A DNA stretch of 64,000 nt from Gigantopelta aegis (GCF_016097555.1 NC_054704.1:42693751-42757750); one strand, 5' to 3'; counted from the first letter of the stretch, positions 11,400 to 23,161 are shown. Notes: a model not told the origin generated them from the letters alone. Program-made: numbers and translations.

Positions 11400-12248
11400 G
11401 ATCAAGTCCTGTACTGAAAAGAAAATAAACTTTTAATACAATTTTGTCAATTGTTTTTTGGAGGTGGCAACCAAATGGAATAAACCTATCGTCATAGTAA
11501 AGTAATTGTCATAGTAATATATCACTGTTTTAAAGAAAATAATAGAGAAACCTAAATTATAGAACTGACAGGGAGAAATATTTAGGCAAATGTAATTAAA
11601 CTGAGATATAATCTGGGGACTCTGTACATCATTTAAAAGCAATCCAGAAATAGCATTCATCGCTTTAATACCAGAACACAGTGCAGTAATTTGTAAGCAG
11701 ATCATGATTAGAGGATCCTAATATTGTCAAAGTGGTCTTCAAATCGTCTTTGTGGTCTGTAAGAGGTTTTATCCTGTCAAGTCTTGTTATTTATTTAGCT
11801 GTATGGTTGATGCAGAAGAGTACACAGCCATATGGTGGCATCTGGTTTGAGTTTTTGCATTCTCCAGATGTTAAAAAGTTAATAATGCTACACAGTTGTA
11901 GGGTGTGTTATTTTGAAACAGCAGTTCTTTTTCTTTTCTTTATAAGGTGTGTTATTTTGAAACAGCAGTTCTTTTTCTTTTCTTTTCTTTATGCTTTCAA
12001 TTAGAAATGCTGTATACAATATATATAAAGCCATCTGTTGTTATAGATCAAAAGCTTTTAAAGGAGATAATATTGGAAAAATAGTCTGGATTTAATATCG
12101 GTCTGTTCTTGATTTTCATTTTGATTATTGACTCTTGACATTTGCCGAGACTGAGTAATAAGATTACTCAGATAATACAACTAGATAGGAAACACAGTAT
12201 TTTCTGACATGCATCACAATGATATTAGACTACAATTCAGACAGAGAC
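11400..12248. other. No gene recognised; contains a 2x tandem duplication
   Basis: No exon could be supported. At about 11905-12000 a segment beginning 'ggtgtgttattttgaaacag' is present twice head to tail, which explains the open frame at 11732-12004. Confidence 0.55.
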
Positions 12249-12440
12249 TGGATCTAGTTCAGTTGGTAGAGCACTCGTCTAAGGTGTTTTGGTTGCAGGA
12301 TCGAACCTCCTCGGTGAACCATTTCTCTGACTGTATGTTTTTTTTTCTGCATTCCAATCAGTGCCACATGAATGGTGTATTAAAGGCTGTGGTTTCCTGT
12401 GTGTGGAAAAGTGTATGTTAAAGATATTAAAGTTTGTCTT
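12249..12440 (+). mobile_element. SINE with D-type tRNA head, 3' end scrambled
   Basis: The head 'ggatctagttcagttggtag' followed by 'agcactcgtctaaggtg' and B-box-like 'gcaggatcgaacc' is the best-preserved tRNA-like head in the window. The core is diverged. The following 12427-12615 is a jumble of inverted and direct SINE pieces. Confidence 0.75.
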
Positions 12441-12632
12441 GTTTAACAACACCACTAGAGCACATGGATGTTAAACATTTGATTCTGACACAGTCTTCGG
12501 AGAATGCATTTTTCCATCAGCAGTTACATTAAAGCTTGTGGTATAATATGTACTGTTTAGTATATGGAAAAATGCATATAAACAATCTCTTGCTGCTGCA
12601 AATTGTCAAAAAAAATCATATTGAACAACAAG

Positions 12633-12934
12633 GAAATGACACCACTAGAGCACATTGATTAATTGATTAATTAATCATCAGCTATTGGATGTCAAACATT
12701 TGGTAATTATGACTCGTAGTCATCAGATTACATGTTTTTTAATGCAGCAAGGGATTTTTTATATGCACTTTCCCACAGACAGGAAAGCACATACCACAGC
12801 CTTTGATCAGTTGTGGTGCACTGATTGGAACGAGAAAAAACCTCAATCAGATGAATGGATCCACTGAGATGGTTCAATCCTGTGACGCAAGCACCTCAAG
12901 CGAGCACTCAACCGACTGAGCTAAATCCCGCCCC
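12633..12934 (-). mobile_element. SINE, D-head with tail I, with target-site duplication
   Basis: Minus-strand copy. The head near 12934 reads, on its own strand, 'gggatttagctcagtcggtt' with 'acaggattgaacc' as the B-box region. Tail I (ccactagagcacattgatt) is at 12645. Direct repeats tgaacaacaag at 12622-12632 and 12935-12945 flank it. Confidence 0.85.
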
Positions 12935-12969
12935 TGAACAACAAGATGTCGTTAAACAAATATTTGTTA

Positions 12970-13620
12970 ATTTGTCCCATACCGGTCCAGTTGGAGCTGA
13001 CTATAGGTTTCATCATCATTCTTTTGGACGGGATGTAGTCCAGTGGTAAAGTGCTTGCTTTATGTGCAGTCAGTCTAGGATCAATCTTCGTCAGTGGGCT
13101 ATTTTTCATTCTAGCCAGTGCACCATAACTGGTATATATCAAAGGTTGTGGTATGTGCTATCCTGTCTGTGGGATGGTGTATATAAAAGATCCCTTGCTA
13201 CTAATGGAAAAATGTAGCGGGTTTCCTCTCTAAGACCATATGTCAAAATTACCAAAGGTTGGACATCCAGGAGCCGATGATTAATAAATCAATGTGCTCT
13301 AGTGGTGTCGTTAAACAAAACAAACTTTCATCGCCAGCCATCTGTCTGTGTCTGTCTGTCCCACATACAGTTTTCTGAAATATTTTTCACAATGCCTCAA
13401 GATACCGTGCTGACATTTTGTGTATACCTGTATTTTGTACTATTACAGGTTTAGTTTGACTTCAATGCAATTTACCCATTTGCCACAGAATTATGGCTCT
13501 TGAATTTATGAGATTTAAAAAATTTATGAGCCCGGTAGGACACATGCATTGCTTGTTTTCAATGCTGTTAGTCTTTCCTTTGCACAGGAGCATGCAGGGT
13601 CACAGGCAAATCCAAGCACT
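12970..13620 (+). repeat. Interspersed repeat G, interrupted by a SINE
   Basis: Blocks 'gtcccataccggtccagttg', 'tctgtctgtcccacatacag', 'caatgcctcaagata' and 'gggacatg/aggacacatgcattg' recur in order at 52681-52970. Here the element is split by the SINE at 13027-13329. Family identity is unknown; no protein signature survives. Confidence 0.6.
13027..13329 (+). mobile_element. SINE, C-head with tail I, nested in repeat G
   Basis: Plus-strand copy with head 'gacgggatgtagtccagtgg', core 'aaagatcccttgctactaat' and tail 'gtgtcgttaaacaaaacaaa'. It lies between the two halves of repeat G, so it inserted after that repeat. Confidence 0.85.
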
Positions 13621-13796
13621 ACGAGTACCTTAATGACCCTTGAGTACCAGTATAAAAAAATTAACAATGACTGCTGAAAATGTCAGTCAGCAAGTGCCCT
13701 ATCAGCATTTGAATTGACTCTGCTGAAAATGACAGTTCACCAAGTGTTCTTTCAGCACTTGAATTGCACTCACATAATAATGCTAGAGATTCCTGT

Positions 13797-13960
13797 GAAG
13801 GTGTAGCTGAATGGTATAGTGTTCATCTGAGATGCCATGGGTTGTATGGGGGACTCTCATTAGTGGACCCATTGAGAATATTTCTTGCAGTACAGTATTT
13901 CCATTCTTTGACACTCTTTTACTGCTAATAGGTAATAGTAGACTACATGGTGATAGTGGG
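13797..13960 (+). repeat. Degenerate SINE head
   Basis: 'gaaggtgtagctgaatggta' followed by 'agtggacccattgagaat' resembles the C/D head plus early body, without core or tail. Confidence 0.45.
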
Positions 13961-14362
13961 TTTCTTCTCTGCTGCCATAGTAAGTTGCCAGAAATACCAT
14001 AATATAATTATTATGTTAGACATACTATAGCCGTGGATTGAAAATGTACCCAGATCTCATCAAACATTCATGTCTTTTGTTTCTTTCCATTGAAAAGACT
14101 GATACCTATTAGGTTTGTTAGCTGAATGAAGACCAGTCAATTATTTGACAGGTGTTGTTGTAATTACAGTAATTCAATGAAATTAGAGTCTTCAAACTCG
14201 ACAGACCTGTCGTCATTTAGGGTTTCACTTTACTCCGCCAATATGTGTGTGTGAACTTTTGCTGACCAGCCTTACCGGTAATACACTGAAACTTTCTGTT
14301 CAAAATAATAGAATATATATATGAATCTATGGCCATTGTATGTCTAACATAATATATATATA

Positions 14363-14363
<1 letters not shown>

Positions 14364-14426
<63 letters not shown>
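14364..14426. repeat. (CA)n microsatellite
   Basis: About 31 AC dinucleotides, flanked on both sides by short (TA)n. Open frames over it on the minus strand encode repeating Val-Cys and are artefacts. Confidence 0.95.
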
Positions 14427-14438
<12 letters not shown>

Positions 14439-14987
14439 CACAGGTATATGCATTGTACTGTCATTACTACATGTATGATATTCACACCATCTGACCAAAC
14501 ATTGTTAGGAGTAAACATTTTGTTCATCATAGGCGTATGGGCTCTCATTTTTGTAGGAGTGGCAGACTGGTTTTTTGCCTGCATTAAACGAAAATGCCCA
14601 AATCTGGTTAACAACATTCATATTGGCATTACTGCCAAACGGCTATATACGGTTGCAAATTAATCACTATGCAATTGTACATGGATTGCAACTAATTTTG
14701 CAGGTAGAATGATGGAAGTACGTGTAGATGGTAAAAAGGTCTCAGATTAGCACATTTTGCCTGAATATTTCCATAATTTTTTCCCGAAATTGAGGATTTG
14801 CTCCAGTTTAGGACCCCCCCCAACCCCCAACCCCCCAACTCTCTGTCTTGTATGCTTATGTTGTTCACAACACTGGAATTCACACCTTCCAACACTGAAA
14901 GAGCAAATTAACATGAATGTACATTTGACTTCTGAAAATACCTATTTGCAACAACATTGCATGATTAAAGATGTTATGATAAGTTAA

Positions 14988-15339
14988 AGGGATATTCCTG
15001 AATTTGCTGCATTTTTAAAGATGTTATCAACTAATGGAGACTTTTTAACTATTGTAGTTACATATCAAACATTTTTCTGCATAAAATATTAGTGACTGTA
15101 TATTAAACATGTTTCTGATCATTCTAATATTTATACTAAGTTAAATTTCATTTTATTTCCTAAAATATGTTAGACAAAATTCAGTTTGGGCTTCTTACAA
15201 ATATTAAGATGATCATATTGAATATACAGACACTGATATTCTAAACAATTTTTTTTTATTTAATATGGAAGTGTTCAATCGTAGAAATGTTGTATTAGTG
15301 AGAAACATCTTACAATGCAGCAAACTCAGGAATGTCCCT
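14988..15339. mobile_element. Palindromic MITE flanked by TTAA, family 1
   Basis: Bounded by TTAA at 14984-14987 and 15340-15343. Left end agggatattcctgaatttgc and right end gctgcaaactcaggaatgtcccT-type are inverted over more than 25 bp. The interior is also largely self-complementary ('cccaaactg', 'acagacactgatattct' and its mirror). At 352 bp it is non-coding. A TTAA target is typical of piggyBac-type transposition, but no transposase is present to prove it. A partial second copy is at 28857-29143. Confidence 0.8.
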
Positions 15340-15896
15340 TTAAATGAGGCACTGCCTGTGACCAAAGTCAGCAGTACACATGCAATGACTTGTCGTCCTT
15401 GACCTCATAGCAGGCCAACAGTGTTACTTGGGGTTCAAATTATCTGTGTCTGCTAAATCTGCAGTTGGGTATTGCTTTTTAAAAACATGCCTTTAGTCCT
15501 TCAAACAAAGGATTAATGTTGCATAATAATTATGTCTTCTGGTTTTATGACTGACAGTGAAAGCACCTTGATGTAGATTTATTGATTAATAGATTTTAAA
15601 CACAATAATATATGAATTAATTAAAAAAAATTAAATATGATTTTGTTTTTATATTTTTAATATTAATAAACCATATTAGAATTAGTTTAATCTGTATTTT
15701 GAACTATTGCTTATGTATTATTGTCTAAAAAAAAAATCAAGCAGTGTGTATTTTTAGTTATCGGATTAAAAAAAATGTTTACAAAAATTTTAATTATACA
15801 AGAATTCCTTTATAATCCTTTTATTATTTTTATTTAAGAAGTGTCTCTGTACACAGTTAATAGATCAGTTCCTCTAATCCTCTGTTTGTATTTAAG

Positions 15897-16004
15897 GAAT
15901 GTCGCCCAATTATAGATCACTGTATGTAATCGTTTTTGTTTTTATTTAAGGAATGTCGCCCAATTATAGATCACTGTATGTAATCGTTTTTGTTTTTATT
16001 TCAG
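15897..16004 (+). repeat. 54-bp tandem duplication that includes a 3' splice-site region
   Basis: Units 15897-15950 and 15951-16004 are almost identical. Unit 1 ends tttttatttaag and unit 2 ends tttttatttcag, and the latter is the acceptor of the ferlin exon at 16005. The polypyrimidine tract and acceptor were thus duplicated, with the upstream copy keeping a weaker AAG. Confidence 0.9.
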
Positions 16005-16063
16005 GTGTGTCCCACTACACAAAGATTGTTGAAAATGTTGATGACACAGTCTGGTTTGATGAG
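16005..16063 (+). CDS. Ferlin-family C2A exon (first half of domain visible here)
   Basis: A 59-bp internal exon. Acceptor tttttatttcag precedes it and donor GTGAGT follows. It enters in phase 1 and encodes, after the split codon, VSHYTKIVENVDDTVWFDE. This matches the part of the first C2 domain (C2A) of otoferlin-type ferlins that runs up to the conserved (W/F)DE before 'F.WPVA'. Ferlins are large tail-anchored multi-C2 proteins that bind Ca2+ and phospholipid and act in membrane fusion and vesicle traffic. The next exon (17174-17262) continues the domain without a phase conflict. The upstream exon(s) with the start codon were not found between 1 and 16 kb. Family assignment is from recalled conserved motifs; which ferlin subtype (otoferlin-like or dysferlin/myoferlin-like) is uncertain. 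Confidence 0.8.
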
Positions 16064-16077
16064 GTGAGTGCAACACT

Positions 16078-16725
16078 TTTAATAAATTTGTTTGTTTTGT
16101 TTAACAACACCACTGGAGCACATTGATTAATTAATCATTGGCTAATATTGGAAAAAGAAAGAAAGAAATGTTTTATTTAACGATGCACTCAACACATTTT
16201 ATTTACAGTTATTTGGCGTCAGACATATGGTTAAGGACCACACAGATTTTGAGAGGAAACCCGCTGTCGCCACTACATGGGCTACTCTTTCCGACTAGCA
16301 GCAAGGGATCTTTTATTTGCGCTTCCCACAGGCAGGATAGCACAAACCATGGCCTTTGTTGAACCAGTTATGGATCACTGGTCGGTGCAAGTGGTTTACA
16401 CCTACCCATTGAGCCTTGCGGAGCACTCACTCAGGGTTTGGAGTCGGTATATGGATTAAAAATCCCATGCCTCGACTGGGATCCGAACCCAGTACCTACC
16501 AGCCTGTAGACCGATGGCCTAACCACAACACCACCGACGCCGGTTGGCTAATATTGGATGTCAAACATTTGTTAATTCTGAGGAAACCCACTACATTTTT
16601 CCTAATGCAGCAAGGGATCTTTTGGTCTTTGTACAGTTGTCGTACACTGGTTGGAACGAGAAAAAAAAATCAGCTGAATGGATTCACCAAGGTGATTCGA
16701 TCCTGCAACACAAGCACCTGCCACA
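16078..16725 (-). mobile_element. SINE, D-type body with tail I, split by a second SINE
   Basis: Outer minus-strand SINE. Tail I is at 16088-16152 ('gtttgttttgtttaacaaca', ccactggagcacattg). The body resumes at 16559 ('atgtcaaacatttgttaatt') and runs to a degenerate head near 16725. The interruption is the SINE at 16153-16543. It lies in the intron between the two ferlin C2A exons. Confidence 0.8.
16153..16543 (-). mobile_element. SINE, A-head with tail II, nested, with 15-bp target-site duplication
   Basis: Full-length minus-strand SINE of 391 bp inside another SINE, flanked by ttggctaatattgga at 16138-16152 and 16544-16558. The head, read on its own strand, is ccggcgtcggtggtgttgtgg with a canonical B box ggttcggatcc. 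The tail is the 'aaatgttttatttaacgatg' type, unlike the other A-headed copies (45790, 56133 and 58057), which have tail I. Confidence 0.9.
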
Positions 16726-17173
16726 ATTTTAATAAAATCATTAAAAATATTTTTAATTTTGCAAAATACTTGACAAGGCCGATTGATTTTCTTTAATTAA
16801 ATATCTGAACAAATCACCATTATATTTGTTATAATTTGTTTGCACACATGGTTGAAACAGTTTATAAATATAATTTGAAATTAAATTTAATGTATTCGTC
16901 TGGTTGTTTATATTAATTTGTGTATATATTATTTATTTACAGACTATGGATGTGAACTGTGCATAAATTATACACTAAACATATTTAACTTTACCATTTA
17001 TAAATTGTTTCCATTATATACATACAAATAAATATGTGTTACATGTATTTTTGTTACACATTATTAAATGTTCATGCATGTATATCAAATATATTTGTGA
17101 AATAATTTAGCTGTTAAAAGAAATACAAAGAATACAAAGAGATTAATTGTACGTTTGCTTCATTTGTTTTCAG

Positions 17174-17262
17174 TCCTTTGAATGGCCTGTGGCTCGTCCT
17201 ATTGAGAGTGAGGAGATTATTGACATACAACTATACAGCTACAACAAATACCTCAGTAACAG
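17174..17262 (+). CDS. Ferlin-family C2A exon (second half visible here)
   Basis: An 89-bp internal exon between acceptor ttttcag and donor GTTTGT, entering in phase 0 and leaving in phase 2. It encodes SFEWPVARPIESEEI, then IDIQLYSYNKYLSN plus two bases of the next codon. 'F.WPVA', an acidic patch, and 'I.(L/V)YNYNKYLSN' are hallmarks of the ferlin C2A strand-loop region. In known ferlins the next residues would be LIGTF-like, and no exon coding for them was recognised downstream. Intron length from the previous exon is 1,110 bp and contains two nested SINEs. The next plus-strand exon I can support (44639) starts in a compatible phase, but it lacks the remaining C2A strands, so intermediate exons are likely missed rather than absent. 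Confidence 0.82.
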
Positions 17263-17639
17263 GTTTGTTTTTCTTCATATCAGATGTACAGAGCAGGCTT
17301 CGAAATTCATGACGGCTGGTTAAATCGACTTCCTAAATAAAACTGCCTTGGTGTCGTTTGAAAATGTTTGAAAGTAGCATTTGTGCCTTTTAAGTTAGCC
17401 TGTGTGCCTTTTAGGTTAGCCTTGGTGCCCTACATTTCCAAGATTTTTAAAGACTATCATAGCTGCCCTTTTAATACCAAATTTTGAGGTCTGACAGAAT
17501 ATAGCATTATCATATTTCTGCTATGATTATGACTGCTGAATTGATATATTATAGTATTTTTGAAAAACAGAGATAAATTTCACTTTCTTACTTCTTTTCA
17601 AGTTTTTTTTATTCCCAACATTTTGAGATTTCCTTTTTT

Positions 17640-17745
17640 ATCGTCTGCTGACTGCAACCTTATGGATTATTCAACATGGGATTCCCGTGGGACTCTGTGT
17701 TGGAGAAATTATACATTGGTCATCCAGAAACATTCACAGTAGAAT
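17640..17745 (+). pseudogene. Possible relic of a mariner/Tc1-type transposase
   Basis: One frame gives SSADCNLMDYSTWDS and, after a shift of frame, VLEKLYIGHPETFT. The order 'D-x-N-x-MDY-x-x-WD' followed by 'L-x-x-(K/R)-Y' resembles the region around the third catalytic Asp of mariner-like transposases. It is frameshifted, lacks the upstream catalytic motifs and has no identified terminal repeats. Could be coincidence; a translated search would decide. Confidence 0.35.
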
Positions 17746-18561
17746 TGTTTTTTTTAAATACATCCCTGGCAGTTATCCATGGCAGTAGGCAATGCCATGA
17801 AGATTGCCGCAGTGTTTTCAATTTTCCAAGGAACTTTCAGTTTTTTGTATCACTTTTTAAAATTAATTATTTATCGGTTTTATTCCTGACAAATTAATCT
17901 CTTACACATTAACTACCGGTACATAAACTGCAATGGAAAATGCTGTGAAGATTCTCTTTCATGACATATTTTTTGTTTTGGTCATTTGTTTAATTGCCAG
18001 GTTTGAATTCAAATGTTGAGGGGGGAAAAAAAACTCTTTACAAAAGCAAGGAAGTGCATTTCCTGTTGTTAAAAATACTAATACAGAAAATGATTGGCCA
18101 AATGACCATTGTTGTCATTACATACAGTATAGATTTCAAAGGGACATAATTTTAAAAATTAAATTCATATTATGTGCCATTTTTAAAATAAGCTATGGTA
18201 AAACTGTTACATTCAAAATATACAACATAATAAACAGGTTTGTGCAAATGTTCAGTGTTCTGTGTTGCATACATTTTCTGTAATTAATTTTTTAACAAAA
18301 TGGGACAATTATGATTATTTGCTTTAATATTTTTAGTGGAGTAAACCTACTTTGGTTTGGCTTTGTTGGTTTCCATCATGTTTGTCTTTAGATCTGCATG
18401 TGTGGCTGATTAACTCAAATGTCAATATTTGATTAAATTAAGGTTGTAAATTCTAGCATATCCTACATGTTTTTCAGTACCTCACAGTTAATCACAGAAG
18501 TACAATGTAACTTTGGGTAGTCATCAATGTCAGACCACTGGAATTTCAGTCTTGTAGTCTT
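17746..18561. other. No gene recognised (presumed ferlin intron)
   Basis: AT-rich intronic DNA. No LIGTF-type continuation of C2A was seen here. Confidence 0.5.
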
Positions 18562-19649
18562 AACAAGTAAAAACCATTGTCCATCAAGTAAACACTTATA
18601 GTCCTAACATATTCAAATCTATGTCTATAACAAGTGCAAACCATTGTCCATCAAGTAAACACTTATAGTCCTAACATATTCAAATCTATGTCTATAACAA
18701 GTAAAAACCATTGTCCATCAAGTAAACACTTATAGTCCTAACATATTCAAATCTATGTCTATAACAAGTGCAAACCATTGTCCATCAAGTAAACACTTAT
18801 AGTCCTAACATATTCAAATCTATGTCTATAACAAGTGCAAACCATTGTCCATCAAGTAAACACTTATAGTCCTAACATATTCAAATCTATGTCTATAACA
18901 AGTAAAAACCATTGTCCATCAAGTAAACACTTATAGTCCTAACATATTTCAAATCTATGTCTATAACAAGTAAAAACCATTGTCCATCAAGTAAACACTT
19001 ATAGTCCTAACATATTTCAAATCTATATCTATAACAAGTAAAAACCATTGTCCATCAAGTAAACACTTATAGTCCTAACATATTTCAAATCTATGTCTAT
19101 AACGAGTAAAAACCATTGTCCATCAAGTAAACACTTATAGTCCTAACATATTTCAAATCTATGTCTATAACGAGTAAAAACCATTGTCCATCAAGTAAAC
19201 ACTTATAGTCCTAACATATTTCAAATCTATGTCTATAACAAGTAAAAACCATTGTCCATCAAGTAAACACTTATAGTCCTAACATATTTCAAATCTATGT
19301 CTATAACAAGTAAAAACCATTGTCCATCAAGTAAACACTTATAGTCCTAACATATTTCAAATCTATGTCTATAACAAGTAAAAACCATTGTCCATCAAGT
19401 AAACACTTATAGTCCTAACATATTCAAATCTATGTCTATAACAAGTAAAAACCATTGTCCATCAAGTAAACACTTATAGTCCTAACATATTTCAAATCTA
19501 TGTCTATAACAAGTAAAAACCATTGTCCATCAAGTAAACACTTATAGTCCTAACATATTTCAAATCTATGTCTATAACAAGTAAAAACCATTGTCCATCA
19601 AGTAAACACTTATTGTCCTAACATATTTCAAATCTATGTCTATAACGAG
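18562..19649. repeat. Minisatellite, 67/68-bp unit, about 16 copies
   Basis: Unit contains 'aacaagtaaaaaccattgtc', 'catcaagtaaacacttatag' and 'tcctaacatatttcaaatct'. The left units are 67 bp (TATTC) and include alternating gtaaaa/gtgcaa variants. From about 18900 on, units are nearly all 68 bp (TATTTC), with one exception. The array degrades after 19650 into diverged 'ttgtcca' motifs. Lies within the presumed ferlin intron. Confidence 0.95.
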
Positions 19650-21822
19650 CAAAGCCAATTGTCCAACATTTAAAATCAATTGACCAAAAAGAAATGCCAG
19701 TTGTCCAAGAAGTAAAATCGATTTCAAATAATTGTTCAGTAAGTACCCAACAACCAGATCTGATTGTCCAAAAGCAAGAACAACAAAGCTAGCTGTTGTT
19801 CAAAAAGCAAAATCAAGCAGAAGTATTAGCAAAGTTTCTTGTCTAGGGACAAAACTTACAGTATAATAGACTACCATATGTACATGTATTTTCATTAATG
19901 TTTTTTATAATAAGTGTGCAGTGCTGACTTTGTCAGTGCTTCTAAAATAAATAATATATTTTATTTTATTGTCTCAGACATTCAGTGTTGGTGATATTGG
20001 AATTCTTAATAACTATTACAAAACTTTTGCCAAATACTTTTAAAATGTATCATTGAAAATGACTACTAGTAATCAGTTTTGAAACTACCAACTACATTTT
20101 ATATAAATACAAAAGATTCTCTCAATCTATAAAACAAAAGGCCAAAGGCCAAAGTGTTGATAAAAGGGTAACAAAGAGTTGGTCTGTAACTTTGTACATT
20201 AGGAATGGGTCTTAAACAAATATGGATTGTCTGCGACTTATTGTCACAATGTATATATCTACAGTAATTACCATTCTGTATTGTCCAAGTTCTGGTAGAT
20301 TAGTTTGTTCAATTGATTGTTGGGTGAAGGACACAGTCTGATGACGCACTTGGAGCTGGGAAAATGGACAGAACAATTGGTATCATTAAAAATAAATGGG
20401 ATGTCACTTTAACCAGTGTATATAAGTATGGATCAACAATTTAGGTAATTAAAATATTGGTAGTCTTGCAGACTGCTTGGTATGAGTTCATATCTCACGT
20501 TTTGGTTACATCCAAAAGTTTTAATTGCACATTAAAAAATATTATGGTTACCATATTTCTTCTAATAATTTCAAAACAGTAGCAGACTGGGTGCTTATTG
20601 GAGACCCAGCCTTTTTTGTGTTTTTTGAGACAGGAAGTGATAAAAAGGGACCTGTTTTTTTTGTTTGTTTTTTTAAATTAAATGCCAAGGAGTAATCAGT
20701 TTTCGGCTGTCTTACTCGGTGTTTATTAGAGGCCTGGCATTTATTTTGTTGCAAAGTGTTACAGACCTGGTGCTTATTGGAGGCTGGCACTTATTAGAGG
20801 AAATACAGTACTTGCATGGTGTCTAACTTTTAATATCAGATAGGAAACTTAAATGTACTTCTGCCACAAATACTATTCTTACCACTTGGCATCGAGATAT
20901 CTTTTATAAATACTTTGTTATTGACAGGACAGCCCATATCATATGGCATTTGATATATCAGCAATAGAGCGTTGGGATAGAAAGGAAACATTGGGTCCAC
21001 TAAGGGAGATCATTTCTATGATCCATGCACCTCAGATGAGTTCTGCACCATTGAGATACCTTACTTAGGAAAACCAAGTGCTGTAAACATTGCCATTAAC
21101 CATGTTTCAGTGTCTATGTCCATGTGCTCATGTTTAATGATTGCATGTTCACTGTTAAATAATCCAACAATTTGTAATTTGCTTTTCTGTCTATAATAAA
21201 AAAAAAAAAAAAATTGTAAATGTATTAAATTTTATTTCAAATTTAATTTGTCTTGATTAAACAAAATAAATTCAGTATCAGTTCATATTATGGCTTTTTC
21301 ACAAATAATGGCATATTGAATCTGAACAAATATCGTATTTCTAAATAACTATTCCTTTTCATTCTTTAAATATATGATAGATGTTTTTAGAAATTCCCTT
21401 TTCTCTCATTAGGCTCAGATTCTTCTTGTAATTGCAGATGGTGGATATTTTTTTTTCATACTGAATTAGTTGGCATACGAGTCTCATATGTCATTTCTTC
21501 AGTTTGGTTTTCTAACAGTATGTCACTCAACAACAGGAAAATCAATCTTTTCAGTTTCCAAGGTATTTCACAGCATGCAAAATAAAGTGAAAATCCTTAG
21601 CTGTTGGTATGTATTGATCTTGAATATCAGCAAGTGGATTCTTCAGAAGTGCTATAGGAATGTCTACATCCCTAATACATATTGGTTTGATTTCCATTTG
21701 GGGAGAACGTTAATGTCAAACTCTGTATTCATGGTGTGCTTATGAAATTGCATTATTACTGAGATCTCTTAAGATCCAGTCTTGTCCTGACATGATCTCT
21801 ATACCTCTGTAGCCTACCATCT
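19650..21822. other. No gene recognised; diverged repeat edge and a degenerate SINE
   Basis: 19650-19830 is a decayed edge of the preceding minisatellite. 20920-21065 is a poorly preserved minus-strand SINE piece ('tattgacaggacagcccata'). The 91-codon frame at 21470-21745 has no recognisable family signature. Confidence 0.5.
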
Positions 21823-22195
21823 AGCAAAAGGTCACAAATAAGCCCTGTATGAGAAATGAAGGTTGAACTGTTACTACAGTCAAATGTTTTCTATAGCAAA
21901 ATGTCAGAAGTCAGTCCTGTATGTAATCTGAAGGTAGAACTTTTACTACAGTCAAACGTTTTCTATAGCAATCAATTGTTTTTTGTAGCAAAATGTCAGA
22001 CGTCAGCCCTGTATGAAATCTGAATGTAGAACTGTTACTACAGTCAAATGTTTTCTATAGCATGTCAGAAGTAAGCCCAGTATGAGAAATGAAGGTAGAA
22101 CTTTTACTACAGTCAAACGTTTTCTATAGCCAAATGTCACAAATGAGTCCTGTATGAAATTTGAATGTAGAATGCTTACGTTTTCTATAGCAGTC
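21823..22195. repeat. Tandem repeat, about 72-bp unit, 5 irregular copies
   Basis: Unit blocks: 'gtcagaagtcagtcctgtat', 'ctgaaggtagaacttttact' and 'acagtcaaacgttttctata'. Copies vary by small indels. Confidence 0.85.
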
Positions 22196-22436
22196 AGCAG
22201 TAAGAAAACCCCCCACCAAAACAGTCGCCTATGCCATGTTCAGGAGGATGAGTGCTTGCAATCAATTTGTCTACAACCATCACTATCTGAATGTGGTGCA
22301 AAAAACCAATCTAACAAGTAAATAAGATTGCTTGTTTTTCTGAACCGGCCACTGTTAAAAGCATAGTTTATTTTAGACAGAATATATTCTTAACATTTTG
22401 TTGAGATTGGCAGAATGTTTATTACTTAGAAAATAC

Positions 22437-22675
22437 CTGCATCAGTGGTGTAGTGGTTTAGCCATTGGACTTAAAGACTGGCAGGTACTGGGTTCGTACC
22501 CCGGTACCGGCTTCGACCCATAGCATGTTTATTGACTCAATGGGTAGGTGTAAGACTATACTACACCAACTTCTCTTTCACTAACCACTAACAACTATAA
22601 CCACTAAACCTCTGGGGGGTTTGTGCCCAAGACAGTGTGCTTGAACCTTAATTGGATATAAACACAAAAATAAGT
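22437..22675 (+). mobile_element. SINE family B
   Basis: Head 'gcatcagtggtgtagtggtt' with B-box-like 'gggttcgtaccc', body 'ctaaccactaacaactataa', end 'accttaattggatataaac'. Part of the middle body is deleted compared with 10785-11029. Confidence 0.85.
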
Positions 22676-22851
22676 ATAAACAATATAAAAATATAAGTAG
22701 GATGCTGTTTGGAAAATGTAGGTGGTTAAATATATCTGTCAAATGCCATGAGGTATTTAGGTGTAAACATGAAAAGAAGTAGACAATGATGGGAAACACA
22801 TCCACAGCAAAAACTCTCTCACTCCCACTTACTAATGACCACTCTGGGTAG

Positions 22852-23161
22852 GAAGGAAATGTTTTATTTAATGATGCACTCAACACATTTTATTTACGGT
22901 TATATGGCATCAGACATGATTAAGGTCTACACAGATATTGAGAGAGGAAACCCACTTTCACCATTTCATGGGCTACTCTTTTTGATTAGCAGCAAGAGAT
23001 CTTTTATATGCACCATCCCATAGACAGGATAGCACATACCACAGTCTTTGATGTACCATTTGTGGTGCACTGGCTGTAGTGAGAAATAACCCACTGACGG
23101 GAATCGATCCCAAACCAACCATGCATCAAGCGAGTGCTTTACCACTGGGCCACATCTCGCC
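22852..23161 (-). mobile_element. SINE, C-head with tail II, with target-site duplication
   Basis: Minus-strand copy flanked by actctgggtag (left) and actctgagtag (right, starting near 23162). The tail reads 'gaaggaaatgttttatttaa', and the head end reads 'ccactgggccacatctcgcc'. Confidence 0.88.

Noticed and set aside
14217..14617. Overlapping minus-strand frames with long Val-Cys repeats
   Set aside because: They are the translation of the (CA)n microsatellite at 14364-14426.
16138..16796. Plus-strand frames of 60-126 codons at 16.1-16.8 kb
   Set aside because: They lie in two nested minus-strand SINEs and have counterparts in other SINE copies (for example 56194-56403).
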